A stretch of DNA of 64,000 bases from Streptomyces sp. NBC_01478 (GTDB lineage Bacteria > Actinomycetota > Actinomycetes > Streptomycetales > Streptomycetaceae). Below the pieces are notes generated by a model. The model saw only the letters and a program-made list of their open reading frames with translations, was not told where the DNA came from and did not search any database. Shown piece after piece: positions 1 through 8,423 of this stretch. A program made the position numbers and the translations under genes. Location of the stretch: positions 1,736,001 through 1,800,000 of the forward strand of contig NZ_CP109444.1 in the NCBI RefSeq assembly GCF_036227225.1. The letters run 5' to 3'. Position 1 is the first letter of the stretch. Each line of letters begins with the position of its first letter.

Positions 1-174
1 AACAGCACGGCGTGTCTCGCCGCGGACCTGGCGGGCCGGGGCGTCACCGAGATCGCCGTCGACATGGGCGACTCCCTGGGCAGCCCGGCCACGATCACGG
101 CGAGCGCGCGGCCCGTGGTGCGGGTGGGCGGTGTCGCTGAAGTCCCCGGTGGCGTACGGGAGTTGACCGGCTAG
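1..174 (+). CDS. C-terminal end of a PhzF-like isomerase (partial)
   Basis: Frame 1 is open from the window edge to TAG at 172-174, giving 57 residues. The tail carries a M-G-x-x-L-G-S-P-A-T-I-T stretch followed by V-R-V-G-G, which resembles the last strands of PhzF/diaminopimelate-epimerase-fold isomerases; the PhzF-like protein at 15106-15981 ends in a comparable G-E-D-L-G-R-P and V-R-V-G-G pattern. The catalytic half lies outside the window, so the family call rests on a short tail only. Its stop overlaps the stop of the convergent regulator gene within the shared CTAG. Confidence 0.4.
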   Translation, partial: NSTACLAADLAGRGVTEIAVDMGDSLGSPATITASARPVVRVGGVAEVPGGVRELTG

Positions 175-980
175 CGGGCCCGGACCCGTTCCAGTACGTC
201 ACGGATCAGGTCGGCGCTGATCGTGAAGTGGCCCCGGGCGATCTCCTCGGCGCGCTCGGGTTCTCCCCCGGCGATGGCCTCGTACAGGGCCTTGTGGTCC
301 TCGCCGCCCCGGTGGAAGTGGGTCTGTTCGCCCTTGCCCCAGGGTTCGACCGGGAAGCCGAGGCTGATGCGGGCCAGCAGGTCCTGGCTGAGCATGACGA
401 TCTGGGGGTTGCCTGTGGCGGCGCGGACGGCCTGGTGGAAGGCGCTGTCGGCGGTGTGCGCGTCGCGCTGGGTGCTCGCGGAGAGGTAGGCGGTCAGGGC
501 GTCCCGCATGGGTTCGAGGTCCTTGGCGCCACGGCGTCGGGCGGCCGTGGCGGCGACCATGCCCTCGACCAGGCCCCGCAGGTCGAAGAGTTGCTCGAAC
601 TCCTCCCAGCGGGGCAGCAGCGTGTGCCGGACCGCGGCCGCCGTCGACTCGGTCCAACTGTCGCGGACGTAGGTCCCGCCGTTGCGGCCGCGCCGGATCT
701 CGACCACGCCGACGGCCTGGAGGCGGGCGACCGCCTCGCGCACGGTGGGGCGGCTGACGTGCAGCAGCCCGGTGAGTTCGCGCTCGGCCGGCAGCCGTTC
801 GCCGGGCAGGAAGTCGCCGACGGCGATCGCGGTGAGCAGCCGGTCGGACACCTCGTCGACCGCCGAGGCGACCCGCACCGGGCGCAGCGCGGAGGACGGG
901 GAGCCGCCGCCGAGGAGGACGCGGTCGAGCACGCGGGAGAACTCGTCGCCCGCTTCGGATGCCTCAGGTACGGATGTCAG
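171..980 (-). CDS. GntR/FadR-family transcriptional regulator
   Basis: About 269 residues. An N-terminal winged helix-turn-helix (roughly residues 35-105, with the G-E-R-L-P-A-E-R-E-L and S-R-P-T-V-R-E-A-V-A-R-L signatures) is followed by an all-helical FCD ligand domain (about 115-260) with D-x-x-x-H and E-D-H residues that bind metal in this family. The frame is open far upstream, but the only strong ribosome site (GGGGGAGG) sits just before a CTG at 980-978, so I place the start there; it would be a rare CTG start. FadR-type proteins usually repress catabolic or uptake genes in response to an organic acid. It is divergent from the peptidase/peptide-transporter operon and an inverted repeat lies between them, so it probably controls that operon. 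Confidence 0.85.
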   Translation of the reverse strand: MTSVPEASEAGDEFSRVLDRVLLGGGSPSSALRPVRVASAVDEVSDRLLTAIAVGDFLPGERLPAERELTGLLHVSRPTVREAVARLQAVGVVEIRRGRNGGTYVRDSWTESTAAAVRHTLLPRWEEFEQLFDLRGLVEGMVAATAARRRGAKDLEPMRDALTAYLSASTQRDAHTADSAFHQAVRAATGNPQIVMLSQDLLARISLGFPVEPWGKGEQTHFHRGGEDHKALYEAIAGGEPERAEEIARGHFTISADLIRDVLERVRAR

Positions 981-1060
981 TTGTCCTCCCCCTTCAATGC
1001 CGCCGCTGTAAACGCGGACGGGCCGTGTGAACTCGCCGTTACGTCTTGCCCAGCCCCGAC

Positions 1061-1087
1061 TAAAAGGTCTTGTGCGCTGACCTTTTA
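1061..1087. promoter_or_regulatory. Perfect inverted repeat, candidate operator of the FadR-type regulator
   Basis: TAAAAGGTC (1061-1069) and GACCTTTTA (1079-1087) are perfect 9-bp arms around a 9-nt spacer. The element lies between the divergent regulator (start near 980) and the iminopeptidase gene (start 1175), and is much more AT-rich than its surroundings. Function as an operator is inferred from position and symmetry. Confidence 0.55.
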
Positions 1088-1174
1088 CCCAATCACTATC
1101 GCAGCCATCCGTCACATCCTTTTCCGTTTCAGCCAGCGGCCGGCTCGCGTCCGGCCCCACTGGGAGGCCCTCGC

Positions 1175-2071
1175 GTGGCGATTCCCGAACCACTGCACAC
1201 CGGCACCGTCGACTTCGACGGCCGTTCCACCTGGTACCGGATCACCGGCGAACCCGGCAGGACCCCCCTGGTCGTCCTGCACGGCGGACCCGGCGCCGGT
1301 CACAACTACACCCTCAGCATCGCGGGCATCGCCGAGCAGGGACGCCAGGTGGTGCACTACGACCAGCTCGGCACCGGACTGTCCACCCACCTGCCCGACG
1401 AGGGCGCCGACTTCTGGACCGTCCAGCTCTTCCTCGACGAACTCGACAATCTGCTCAAGGAGTTGGGCATCGCCGATGCCTATCACCTCCTCGGGCAGTC
1501 CTGGGGCGGCATGCTCGCCGCCGAGCACGCGGTACGCCGGCCGGCCGGGCTGCGCGGACTGGTCATCGCCAACTCCCCCGCGTCCATGGAGCTGTGGCTC
1601 GCGGCGGCGGCCGAACTGCGCGGCCAACTGCCTCCCGAGGTCCAGCGGACCCTGCTCGCCCACGAGGCGGCCGGGACCACCGACCACCCCGACTACCTCG
1701 CCGCCGAGCAGGTCTTCAACGAGCGCCACGTGTGCCGGCTGAACCCCAACCCGCCCGAGGTGCAGGCGACTTGGGAGAACATCGCGGCCGATCCGACCGT
1801 GTACCACACGATGAACGGGCCCAACGAGTTCCATGTCGTCGGCACGCTCAAGGACTGGTCCGTGATCGACCGGCTGCATCTGGTCGAGGCACCGACCCTG
1901 CTGGTGTCCGGGCGGTACGACGAGGCGACTCCCGAGACGCTGCGCCCGTTCGCCGACCACATCCCCGACGTGCGCTGGCACATGTTCGAGCGGTCCAGCC
2001 ACATGCCGCACGTCGAGGAGGAAGAGCTCTACCTCCGGGTCGTGGGCACCTTCCTCGACTCCACCGACTGA
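1175..2071 (+). CDS. pip: Proline iminopeptidase-type alpha/beta hydrolase (peptidase S33)
   Basis: A 298-residue cytoplasmic hydrolase expected to release N-terminal residues, classically proline, from short peptides. H-G-G-P-G at residues 36-40 forms the oxyanion region, the nucleophile is S109 in G-Q-S-W-G-G, and the acid and histidine of the triad are in G-R-Y-D-E and S-S-H-M-P-H. I chose GTG at 1175, preceded by GGGAGG, over an upstream in-frame ATG that would add an unconserved extension. Its stop is 58 bp before a peptide-binding protein gene, so peptide import and intracellular peptide cleavage appear to be one operon. Related S33 enzymes include tricorn-interacting factor F1 and some amidases, so substrate is not certain. 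Confidence 0.82.
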   Translation: MAIPEPLHTGTVDFDGRSTWYRITGEPGRTPLVVLHGGPGAGHNYTLSIAGIAEQGRQVVHYDQLGTGLSTHLPDEGADFWTVQLFLDELDNLLKELGIADAYHLLGQSWGGMLAAEHAVRRPAGLRGLVIANSPASMELWLAAAAELRGQLPPEVQRTLLAHEAAGTTDHPDYLAAEQVFNERHVCRLNPNPPEVQATWENIAADPTVYHTMNGPNEFHVVGTLKDWSVIDRLHLVEAPTLLVSGRYDEATPETLRPFADHIPDVRWHMFERSSHMPHVEEEELYLRVVGTFLDSTD

Positions 2072-2129
2072 TCCTCCGGCCCATCCCCCGGCCGACCCAA
2101 CAGCCGTTCCCCCGACGGGAGTTCCCTGG

Positions 2130-3860
2130 ATGTCCCGCAGCACGAGACGGAGCGCGTTCGCCGCCGCCACCGTCGCCCTCGCCCTCGCCCTCACCACCGC
2201 CGCCTGTTCGTCCTCCGACGACAGTTCCTCCGCCGACGCGACGACGTCCTCGTCGGCGGCCGGCTCCACGGCCTTTCTGCCGCAGCACAAAGGCGGCACC
2301 CTGAAGCTGGTCGCCCACGCGGCCGCCGGCAGCTTCGATCCGCAGGTCAACTACACGCTCCAGTACTGGCAGTTGTACCAGTCGATGTACGACGGGCTGC
2401 TGTCGTTCAAGAAGGTCGGCGGCCAGTCGTCGTTCACGGTCGTCCCGGACCTGGCCGCGGCGATGCCGAAGGTCACCAACGGCGGGAAGACGTACACGTT
2501 CACGCTCCGCAAGGGCATCACCTTCTCCAACGGCAAGGCGCTGACCACCGACGACGTGGTGGCGTCCTTCCAGCGCATCTTCAAGGTCTCCAGCCCCACC
2601 GCGGGCACCTTCTACAACGGCATCATCGGCGCCACCGCCTGCCTCAAGACACCCGCGTCCTGCACCCTCAAGGGCGGTGTGACCGGCGACGCGAAGGCGA
2701 ACACGGTCACCGTCAACCTCACCGCGCCGGACTCGGAGTTCCCGTACAAACTGGCCGTCCCGCACGCCAGCATCGTGCCCAAGGACTCGCCGACGAAGGA
2801 CGCGGGCACGAAGCCGCTGCCGACGACCGGCCCGTACATGGCGGCCTCCTACGACCCGAACCGTGAGCTGAAGCTGGTGCGCAACCCGCACTTCAAGGAG
2901 TGGTCGCGGGAGGCCGAGCCGCAGGGCTACCCGGACCAGATCGACTACACCTTCGGGCAGACCGTCGAGTCCGAGGTCACCGCCGTCGAGAACGGCCAGG
3001 CGGACTGGATGTACGACCCGCCGCCCGCCGACCGCCTCAACGAGATCGGCACCAAGTACACGTCCCAGGCGCACGTGAACCCGCTGACCGCCTTCTGGTA
3101 CGCGACGCTGAACGTCAACACGGCCCCGTTCAACAACAAGTTGGCACGCCAGGCGATCAACTACGCGGTCGACCGGTCCGCCGTGGTGCGGCTGTACGGC
3201 GGCACCAACCTCGCCGCCCCCGCGTGCACGATCCTGCCGCCGGGCTTCCCCGGGCACGTCGACTCGTGCGACTACACCAAGGGCGGCGGCACGACCTGGA
3301 AGGCCGCCGACCTGGCCAAGGCCAAGGCGCTGGTGAAGCAGTCCGGTACGGCCGGGCAGGAGGTCGGCATCGTCGTGCAGGACGACGACGTCAACAAGTC
3401 GATCGGGCAGTACCTGCAGAGCCTGCTCACCCAGCTCGGCTACAAGGCGACGCTCAAGCCGCTGTCGGCGAACATCCAGTTCACCTACATCCAGAACACC
3501 AAGAACAAGGTCCAACTCGCCCTGACCTCTTGGTACCAGGACTATCCGGCGGCCTCGGACTTCCTCAACGTGCTGTTCTCCTGCGCCGCCTTCCACCCGG
3601 GAAGCGACTCCAGCATCAACATCTCGGGCTTCTGCGACAAGGGCGTCGACGCGAAGATGCAGACCGCGCTGAAGACCGCGCAGACCGACCCGACGGCGGC
3701 GAACAAGCAGTGGGGCGCGATCGACCAGACGATCATGCAACAGTCCCCGGTCGTCCCGCTGATCAACCCGAAGATCATCGACTTCACGTCGAAGCGGCTG
3801 GGCAACTACAGCTTCAGCAAGCAGTTCTACATGCTCGTCGGCCAGACATGGGTCAAGTGA
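2130..3860 (+). CDS. Peptide ABC transporter substrate-binding lipoprotein (SBP family 5)
   Basis: A 576-residue extracytoplasmic binding protein. The first 25 residues form a lipoprotein signal peptide ending T-T-A-A before C26, followed by a Ser/Asp-rich linker typical of actinobacterial lipoproteins. The body matches the DppA/OppA class: G-G-T-L-K-L near residue 53, a T-F-T-L-R-K-G-I-T-F-S-N-G-K segment, and F-N-N-K-L-A-R-Q-A-I-N-Y-A-V-D in the second lobe. It is the first transporter gene of a five-gene operon; its TGA overlaps the GTG of the next gene. Peptides are the likely ligand because of the iminopeptidase directly upstream, although the family also binds nickel, opines and sugars. 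Confidence 0.9.
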   Translation: MSRSTRRSAFAAATVALALALTTAACSSSDDSSSADATTSSSAAGSTAFLPQHKGGTLKLVAHAAAGSFDPQVNYTLQYWQLYQSMYDGLLSFKKVGGQSSFTVVPDLAAAMPKVTNGGKTYTFTLRKGITFSNGKALTTDDVVASFQRIFKVSSPTAGTFYNGIIGATACLKTPASCTLKGGVTGDAKANTVTVNLTAPDSEFPYKLAVPHASIVPKDSPTKDAGTKPLPTTGPYMAASYDPNRELKLVRNPHFKEWSREAEPQGYPDQIDYTFGQTVESEVTAVENGQADWMYDPPPADRLNEIGTKYTSQAHVNPLTAFWYATLNVNTAPFNNKLARQAINYAVDRSAVVRLYGGTNLAAPACTILPPGFPGHVDSCDYTKGGGTTWKAADLAKAKALVKQSGTAGQEVGIVVQDDDVNKSIGQYLQSLLTQLGYKATLKPLSANIQFTYIQNTKNKVQLALTSWYQDYPAASDFLNVLFSCAAFHPGSDSSINISGFCDKGVDAKMQTALKTAQTDPTAANKQWGAIDQTIMQQSPVVPLINPKIIDFTSKRLGNYSFSKQFYMLVGQTWVK

Positions 3861-4885
3861 GCACCGCCGCACCCGAGTTGGCCACCGCGGAGGCCCGGCG
3901 CTCGCCGGGCCCCTGGCGGACGGCCGGCGCCGACCTGCTGCGCAACAGGTCGGCGCTGGCCGCGGCCGTCGTCCTCTTCCTCGTCGTGCTGGCGGCCCTG
4001 TGCGCGCCGCTGTACGCGCACCACATCGCCCACACCGACCCTTTCCAGTCCCATGTCTCCGGCACCACGGTCGTAGACGGGAAGACCGTGCCGGTGCTCA
4101 CCCCGAGCAGCACCGGCCTCGGCCTCGGCGTCACCCCGATCGGCCCGACCTGGGACCCCGCCCACTACTTCCTCGGCGCCGACAACCAGGGGCGCGACGT
4201 CATGGCCCGGCTGCTCTACGGCGGCCGGACGAGCCTGTTCATCGGGTTCACCGCCGCCCTGCTCACCTGCGCTCTCGGTACGGTCGTCGGAGTCGTCGCC
4301 GGGTACGCGGGCGGTGTCGTGGACGCGGTCATCTCCCGTGTCCTGGACGTCATTTGGGCGTTCCCGGTGTACCTGCTGGCGATCTGCCTCTCGGTCGTCC
4401 TGCTCACCGACGGGCTGCACCTCGGCCCGCTCACCGTCGAGGCGGGGAGTCTCTGGCTGCCCGTCGCGATCATCGCGGCGATCTATGTGCCGTACATCGC
4501 GAGGCCGTTGCGCGGTCAGGTGCTGGTGCTGCGGAACAAGGAGTACATCCAGGCGGCCGTGGGCTCGGGGGCGCCGACCGCGCGCATCCTGCGCCGCGAG
4601 GTGCTGCCGAACGTGCTGCCGACGGCGATCGTGTTCGTCCCGCTGATGACCGCGCTCGCGATGCTCACCGAGTCGGCGCTGTCCTTCCTGTCCGTCGGTG
4701 TCCAGCCGCCGGACGCCAGTTGGGGCACGATCATCGAGGACGGACTCGGGCTGCTCTACACCCGGCCCGCCGTGACGATCGCGCCCGGCCTGCTGATCGC
4801 GCTGACCACGGCGGCGCTCAACGTCCTCGGCGACGGGGTCCGCGACGCGCTCGACCCGGGCGCGCGGCTGCGCGGAGGGGTGTGA
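3857..4885 (+). CDS. Peptide ABC transporter permease (DppC type)
   Basis: A 342-residue membrane protein with a cytoplasmic N-terminus, a first membrane span around residues 35-58, a large extracytoplasmic loop, and a BPD_transp_1 core with five further spans. The E-A-A-like coupling loop towards the ATPases is Y-I-Q-A-A-V-G-S-G-A-P-T-A-R-I. The GTG start at 3857 overlaps the stop of the binding-protein gene by four bases, indicating translational coupling. The DppC assignment follows the long N-terminal extension and the family C-terminus N-V-L-G-D-G-V-R-D-A-L-D-P. Confidence 0.9.
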   Translation: MSTAAPELATAEARRSPGPWRTAGADLLRNRSALAAAVVLFLVVLAALCAPLYAHHIAHTDPFQSHVSGTTVVDGKTVPVLTPSSTGLGLGVTPIGPTWDPAHYFLGADNQGRDVMARLLYGGRTSLFIGFTAALLTCALGTVVGVVAGYAGGVVDAVISRVLDVIWAFPVYLLAICLSVVLLTDGLHLGPLTVEAGSLWLPVAIIAAIYVPYIARPLRGQVLVLRNKEYIQAAVGSGAPTARILRREVLPNVLPTAIVFVPLMTALAMLTESALSFLSVGVQPPDASWGTIIEDGLGLLYTRPAVTIAPGLLIALTTAALNVLGDGVRDALDPGARLRGGV

Positions 4886-4890
4886 GAGCC

Positions 4891-5859
4891 ATGCTCCGGT
4901 TCATCGTCAAACGCTTCGCGTCCGCCCTGCTGGTGATGTTCGCGATCAGTGTGCTGGTCTTCCTGATCTTCTTCGCCACACCGGGAGTCGACCCCGCCGC
5001 CCGCATCGCGGGCCGCAACGCCGACCCGGCCACACTCGCCCAGGTCCGGCACTCGTTCGGCCTCGACCGGCCCATGCCCGTCCGCTACTTGCTGATGATG
5101 CGGCACCTGCTGATCGACCGTGACCTGGAGTCGTTCGTCAACCGCGGCTCCCGCGTCATCCCGCAGATCGTGCAGGCCACCCCCGTGACGCTCTCGCTCG
5201 TCGTCGGTGCCGCGCTGATCTGGATGACGGCCGGCATCATCATGGGCACGGCGGCCGCGGCCCTGCGTGGCAAGGCGGCCGACCCGCTGATCATGCTCGT
5301 CGGCGTGGTCGGGGTCTCGCTGCCGGCCTACTGGCTCGGCGAGGTCGTCAACCTCATCACCCAGAAACAGCTGCACGGTTCGGTGTTCTCCTGGGTGCCA
5401 CCACCGGGATACGTCGACCTGAGCCACGACCCCGGCCAGTGGGCCCTGCACCTCCTCTTCCCCTGGCTGACCCTCGCGCTGCTGTACGCCGGGATCTACG
5501 CCCGGCTGCTGCGCGGCGAGGTCGTCACCGCCCTGAACGAGGACTACGTCCGCACCGCCCGCGCCAAGGGCCTCTCCGAACGGCGCATCCTGATCCGCCA
5601 CGCCCTGCGCTGCTCGCTGATCCCGATCGTGTCGCTGTTCGGCCTGGACTTCGGCGCGCTCGTGGGCGGCGCCGCGCTGCTCACCGAGGTCGTCTTCGGC
5701 CTCCCCGGCATCGGCAAGTTGACCTTCGACGCCCTCCAGAACCTGGACCTGCCCGTGATCATGGGGACCGTCCTGTACGCGGCGTTCTTCGTGGTCCTCG
5801 CCAACGCACTGGTGGACATCCTGTACGCCCGACTCGACCCGAGGGCCCGCCATGCTTGA
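4891..5859 (+). CDS. Peptide ABC transporter permease (DppB type)
   Basis: A 322-residue inner-membrane permease. The start M-L-R-F-I-V-K-R followed at once by a membrane span is the classic DppB N-terminus; the coupling loop is Y-V-R-T-A-R-A-K-G-L-S-E-R-R-I and the C-terminus ends L-Y-A-R-L-D-P-R-A. ATG at 4891 is used here, but an in-frame GTG at 4882 overlaps the previous stop as GTGA and is equally possible; both can use the GGAGG at 4874-4878. It should form the channel with the preceding permease. Confidence 0.9.
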   Translation: MLRFIVKRFASALLVMFAISVLVFLIFFATPGVDPAARIAGRNADPATLAQVRHSFGLDRPMPVRYLLMMRHLLIDRDLESFVNRGSRVIPQIVQATPVTLSLVVGAALIWMTAGIIMGTAAAALRGKAADPLIMLVGVVGVSLPAYWLGEVVNLITQKQLHGSVFSWVPPPGYVDLSHDPGQWALHLLFPWLTLALLYAGIYARLLRGEVVTALNEDYVRTARAKGLSERRILIRHALRCSLIPIVSLFGLDFGALVGGAALLTEVVFGLPGIGKLTFDALQNLDLPVIMGTVLYAAFFVVLANALVDILYARLDPRARHA

Positions 5860-6898
5860 CCAACCCCTGCTGGACGTACGCGACTTGAGGGTGTCCTTCC
5901 GCACCCGCCGAGGCTCCGTCACCGTCGTCGACGGCCTGTCCTTCTCCGTGGCCCCCGGCGAGATCCTGGGCGTGGTGGGCGAGTCGGGCTCGGGCAAGAG
6001 CGTCTCGATGCTCGCCGTACTGCGCCTGCTGACCAGTCCCAACGTGACCGTCGAGGGCCAAGTCCACTTCCGTGGCCGGGACTTGCTCACGCTCCCCGAC
6101 AAGGAGATGCGGGCGGTACGGGGCCGGGAGATCGCCATGGTCTTCCAGGACCCGATGACCGCGCTCACGCCCGTCTACACCGTGGGCTGGCAGATCGCCG
6201 AGCAGATCCGGGCGCACGAACGGGTCTCCCGCAAGGAGGCGCACGAGCGTGCCGTCCGGCTGCTCTCCGACGTCGGCATCCCCGACGCGGCCTCCCGGGC
6301 GAACGCGTACCCGCACGAGTTCTCCGGCGGCATGCGCCAGCGCGCGGTCATCGCGATGGCCCTCTCCTGCGGCCCCGCCCTGCTGATCGCCGACGAGCCC
6401 ACCACGGCGCTGGACGTCACTGTCCAGGCCCAAATACTCGACCTGATGCGGGAGTTGAACACGGAGGGCTCGGCGGTCGTCCTCATCACGCACGACATGG
6501 GTGTGATCTCCCAGATCGCCGACCGGGTCCTCGTCATGTACGGCGGCCGGGCGGCCGAGGAGGGCCCGCGCCGTGCGGTGTTCCACGGACCACGCCACCC
6601 GTACACCTGGGGGCTGCTCGACTCGGTGCCCCGGGTGGGCGGTCCCCGGCTGCGGCGGCTGCCCACCATCGCGGGGATGCCGGTCGCGCCGGGGAGCCTG
6701 CCGGAGGGGTGCGCGTTCGCGCCCCGGTGCCGGTTGCGGCACGAACGGTGCGAGGAGCGGCCGGTGTTGAGGGACTTCGGTGACAGCGCGCACCGCGATG
6801 CCTGCTGGCTGCCCGACGACGACCGCGGCTCGCTGCGCCTGACGGCACGGGCCGCGGCGAGCGACGTACCGGACATGGAACGAGAGGCGACACCGTGA
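5852..6898 (+). CDS. Peptide ABC transporter ATP-binding protein (DppD type)
   Basis: A 348-residue ATPase. Walker A is G-E-S-G-S-G-K-S at residues 43-50, the Q-loop is F-Q-D-P-M-T, the ABC signature S-G-G-M-R-Q-R begins at residue 158, and Walker B ends in D181-E182. The C-terminal oligopeptide-transporter extension has the cysteine-containing F-A-P-R-C-x6-C region typical of DppD/OppD. The ATG overlaps the permease stop by eight bases. It would pair with the next gene product as an asymmetric ATPase dimer. Confidence 0.93.
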   Translation: MLDQPLLDVRDLRVSFRTRRGSVTVVDGLSFSVAPGEILGVVGESGSGKSVSMLAVLRLLTSPNVTVEGQVHFRGRDLLTLPDKEMRAVRGREIAMVFQDPMTALTPVYTVGWQIAEQIRAHERVSRKEAHERAVRLLSDVGIPDAASRANAYPHEFSGGMRQRAVIAMALSCGPALLIADEPTTALDVTVQAQILDLMRELNTEGSAVVLITHDMGVISQIADRVLVMYGGRAAEEGPRRAVFHGPRHPYTWGLLDSVPRVGGPRLRRLPTIAGMPVAPGSLPEGCAFAPRCRLRHERCEERPVLRDFGDSAHRDACWLPDDDRGSLRLTARAAASDVPDMEREATP

Positions 6899-7902
6899 GC
6901 GCGCGAACGACGACGGCAGAGGTGCTGCTGCGCGCCTCGGACGTCACCAAGCACTACCCCCTGCGCGCGGAAGGGCTCTCCACCCGCCGCAAGGTGCTGC
7001 GGGCCGTGGACGGGGTGTCGCTGGAGGTGCGCGCCGGTGAGACGCTCGGCATCGTCGGCGAGTCGGGGTGCGGCAAGTCCACGCTCGGCCGCTGCCTGGT
7101 CCGGCTCACCGAACTCACCGGCGGGCGGGTCGAGTTCGACGGCCAGGACATCAGCACGCTCTCCACGCGCCGGCTGCGTCCCGTACGGCCGGGCATGCAA
7201 CTGGTGTTCCAGGACCCGCAGGCATCGCTGAACCCGCGCCGTCGCGCCGGGGACATCGTGGCGGAGCCACTGCTCGTGCACCGCTACGGCGACGGTGCCG
7301 CCGTGCGCCGTCGGGTCGCCGAGCTCTTCGACGTCGTAGGACTGGCCGCGGCCCATCTGGACCGCTATCCGCACGAGTTCTCCGGTGGTCAGCGGCAACG
7401 CATCGGTATCGCACGGGCGTTGGCGACGAACCCGAAGCTGATCGTCGCCGACGAACCGGTGTCCGCGCTCGATGTGTCCATCCAGGCACAGGTGTTGAAC
7501 CTGTTCGCGGATCTGCAGGAGGAGTTCGCGCTCACCTACGTGTTCATCGCGCACGACCTCGGGGTGGTCCGGCATGTGTCGGACCGGATCGCGGTCATGT
7601 ATCTCGGGGAGATCGTCGAACTCGCCGAGACGGAGGCGCTGTACAAGGAGCCCGCGCACCCCTACACGCAGGCGCTGTTGTCGGCGGTGCCGGACATCGA
7701 CGACGGCACGCTCACCGACGAGGTCCCGCGCGAACGCATCGTGCTCACCGGCGAGGTGCCCAACCCGGTCGACAAGCCGACGGGGTGTCCCTTCCGCACC
7801 CGCTGTCCGTACGCGCGTGAGCTCTGCGCCACGGAACGGCCCCGGCTGACTCCGACGGCCTCCGGTCGTCACACCGCCTGCCACTTCCCCTTGATCGACT
7901 GA
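6895..7902 (+). CDS. Peptide ABC transporter ATP-binding protein (DppF type)
   Basis: A 335-residue ATPase and last gene of the operon, starting at GTG 6895 with a four-base overlap. It has Walker [10 protein letters not shown] from residue 55, Q-loop [10 protein letters not shown], signature S-G-G-Q-R-Q-R, Walker [11 protein letters not shown], and the C-terminal C-P-F-R-T-R-C-P motif of the OppF/DppF class. The N-terminal lead H-Y-P-L-R is also characteristic of DppF. With the four genes before it this makes a complete peptide importer. Confidence 0.93.
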   Translation: MSARTTTAEVLLRASDVTKHYPLRAEGLSTRRKVLRAVDGVSLEVRAGETLGIVGESGCGKSTLGRCLVRLTELTGGRVEFDGQDISTLSTRRLRPVRPGMQLVFQDPQASLNPRRRAGDIVAEPLLVHRYGDGAAVRRRVAELFDVVGLAAAHLDRYPHEFSGGQRQRIGIARALATNPKLIVADEPVSALDVSIQAQVLNLFADLQEEFALTYVFIAHDLGVVRHVSDRIAVMYLGEIVELAETEALYKEPAHPYTQALLSAVPDIDDGTLTDEVPRERIVLTGEVPNPVDKPTGCPFRTRCPYARELCATERPRLTPTASGRHTACHFPLID

Positions 7903-7924
7903 GGGTACGGAGGGCGGACCCGGC

Positions 7925-8401
7925 ATGATGGCCCGTATGCACCTCCGCATCGACGCCGTCGACCTGCCCGGCCGTTCCTTCCCCGCCCCCGCCGACAAGC
8001 CCGTCGCGACGTACGACGACGTCCATGTCGCCGTACAGCGCCGGGACCGGCCGGCCGAACTGCTCGACCCGCAGCCGGGGGACGCCACGTCCGCGACCTG
8101 GACGCTGGAGTGCACGACGGAGGCCACGCCGGACGGCATCGTGGTCAAGGGCCCTTATGTACAGCACCGGATGGGCCTGCGGTTCGTCTATCTGTCGTGG
8201 GGGACGGTCGACGCGGCCGGGCTCTTCACCATGTTCCGGCGCGCCAAGCTCATGCTGGACTCCGTGCCCGAGGACGTCCTGGCGGCCGCCGCGCGCGACG
8301 GTCTGCTGGTCGGCCGGCTCGGTCTGACCGACGCGAACGGCGGCCCGCTGTGCGCGCGGGTCGATCCCCCGCACATCACCTGGACCGCCGCCGCCCTCTA
8401 G
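7925..8401 (+). CDS. DUF5990-type conserved protein
   Basis: A 158-residue soluble protein without signal peptide or membrane segment. It matches a streptomycete family of unknown function (to my recollection DUF5990) with conserved I-D-A-V-D-L-P-G-R near the N-terminus, F-R-R-A-K-L-M-L-D in the middle and G-L-L-V-G-R-L-G-L-T-D near the end. The start could be ATG 7925, 7928 or 7937; GGAGGG at 7909-7914 favours 7925 or 7928. It follows the peptide transporter by 22 bp on the same strand and may be read through from it. No biochemical role is assignable. Confidence 0.75.
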   Translation: MMARMHLRIDAVDLPGRSFPAPADKPVATYDDVHVAVQRRDRPAELLDPQPGDATSATWTLECTTEATPDGIVVKGPYVQHRMGLRFVYLSWGTVDAAGLFTMFRRAKLMLDSVPEDVLAAAARDGLLVGRLGLTDANGGPLCARVDPPHITWTAAAL

Positions 8402-8423
8402 CTGTCGGTTCTCCGGCTGTCGG

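Noticed and set aside
1112..2350. Large minus-strand open frame (412 residues) over the iminopeptidase gene
   Set aside because: Composition is typical of a high-GC shadow frame, with no recognisable motif, while the plus strand encodes a complete hydrolase triad.
1848..3872. 674-residue minus-strand open frame opposite the first peptide-binding protein gene
   Set aside because: Low-complexity Arg/Val/Gly/Asp sequence mirroring codon third-position GC of the real gene.
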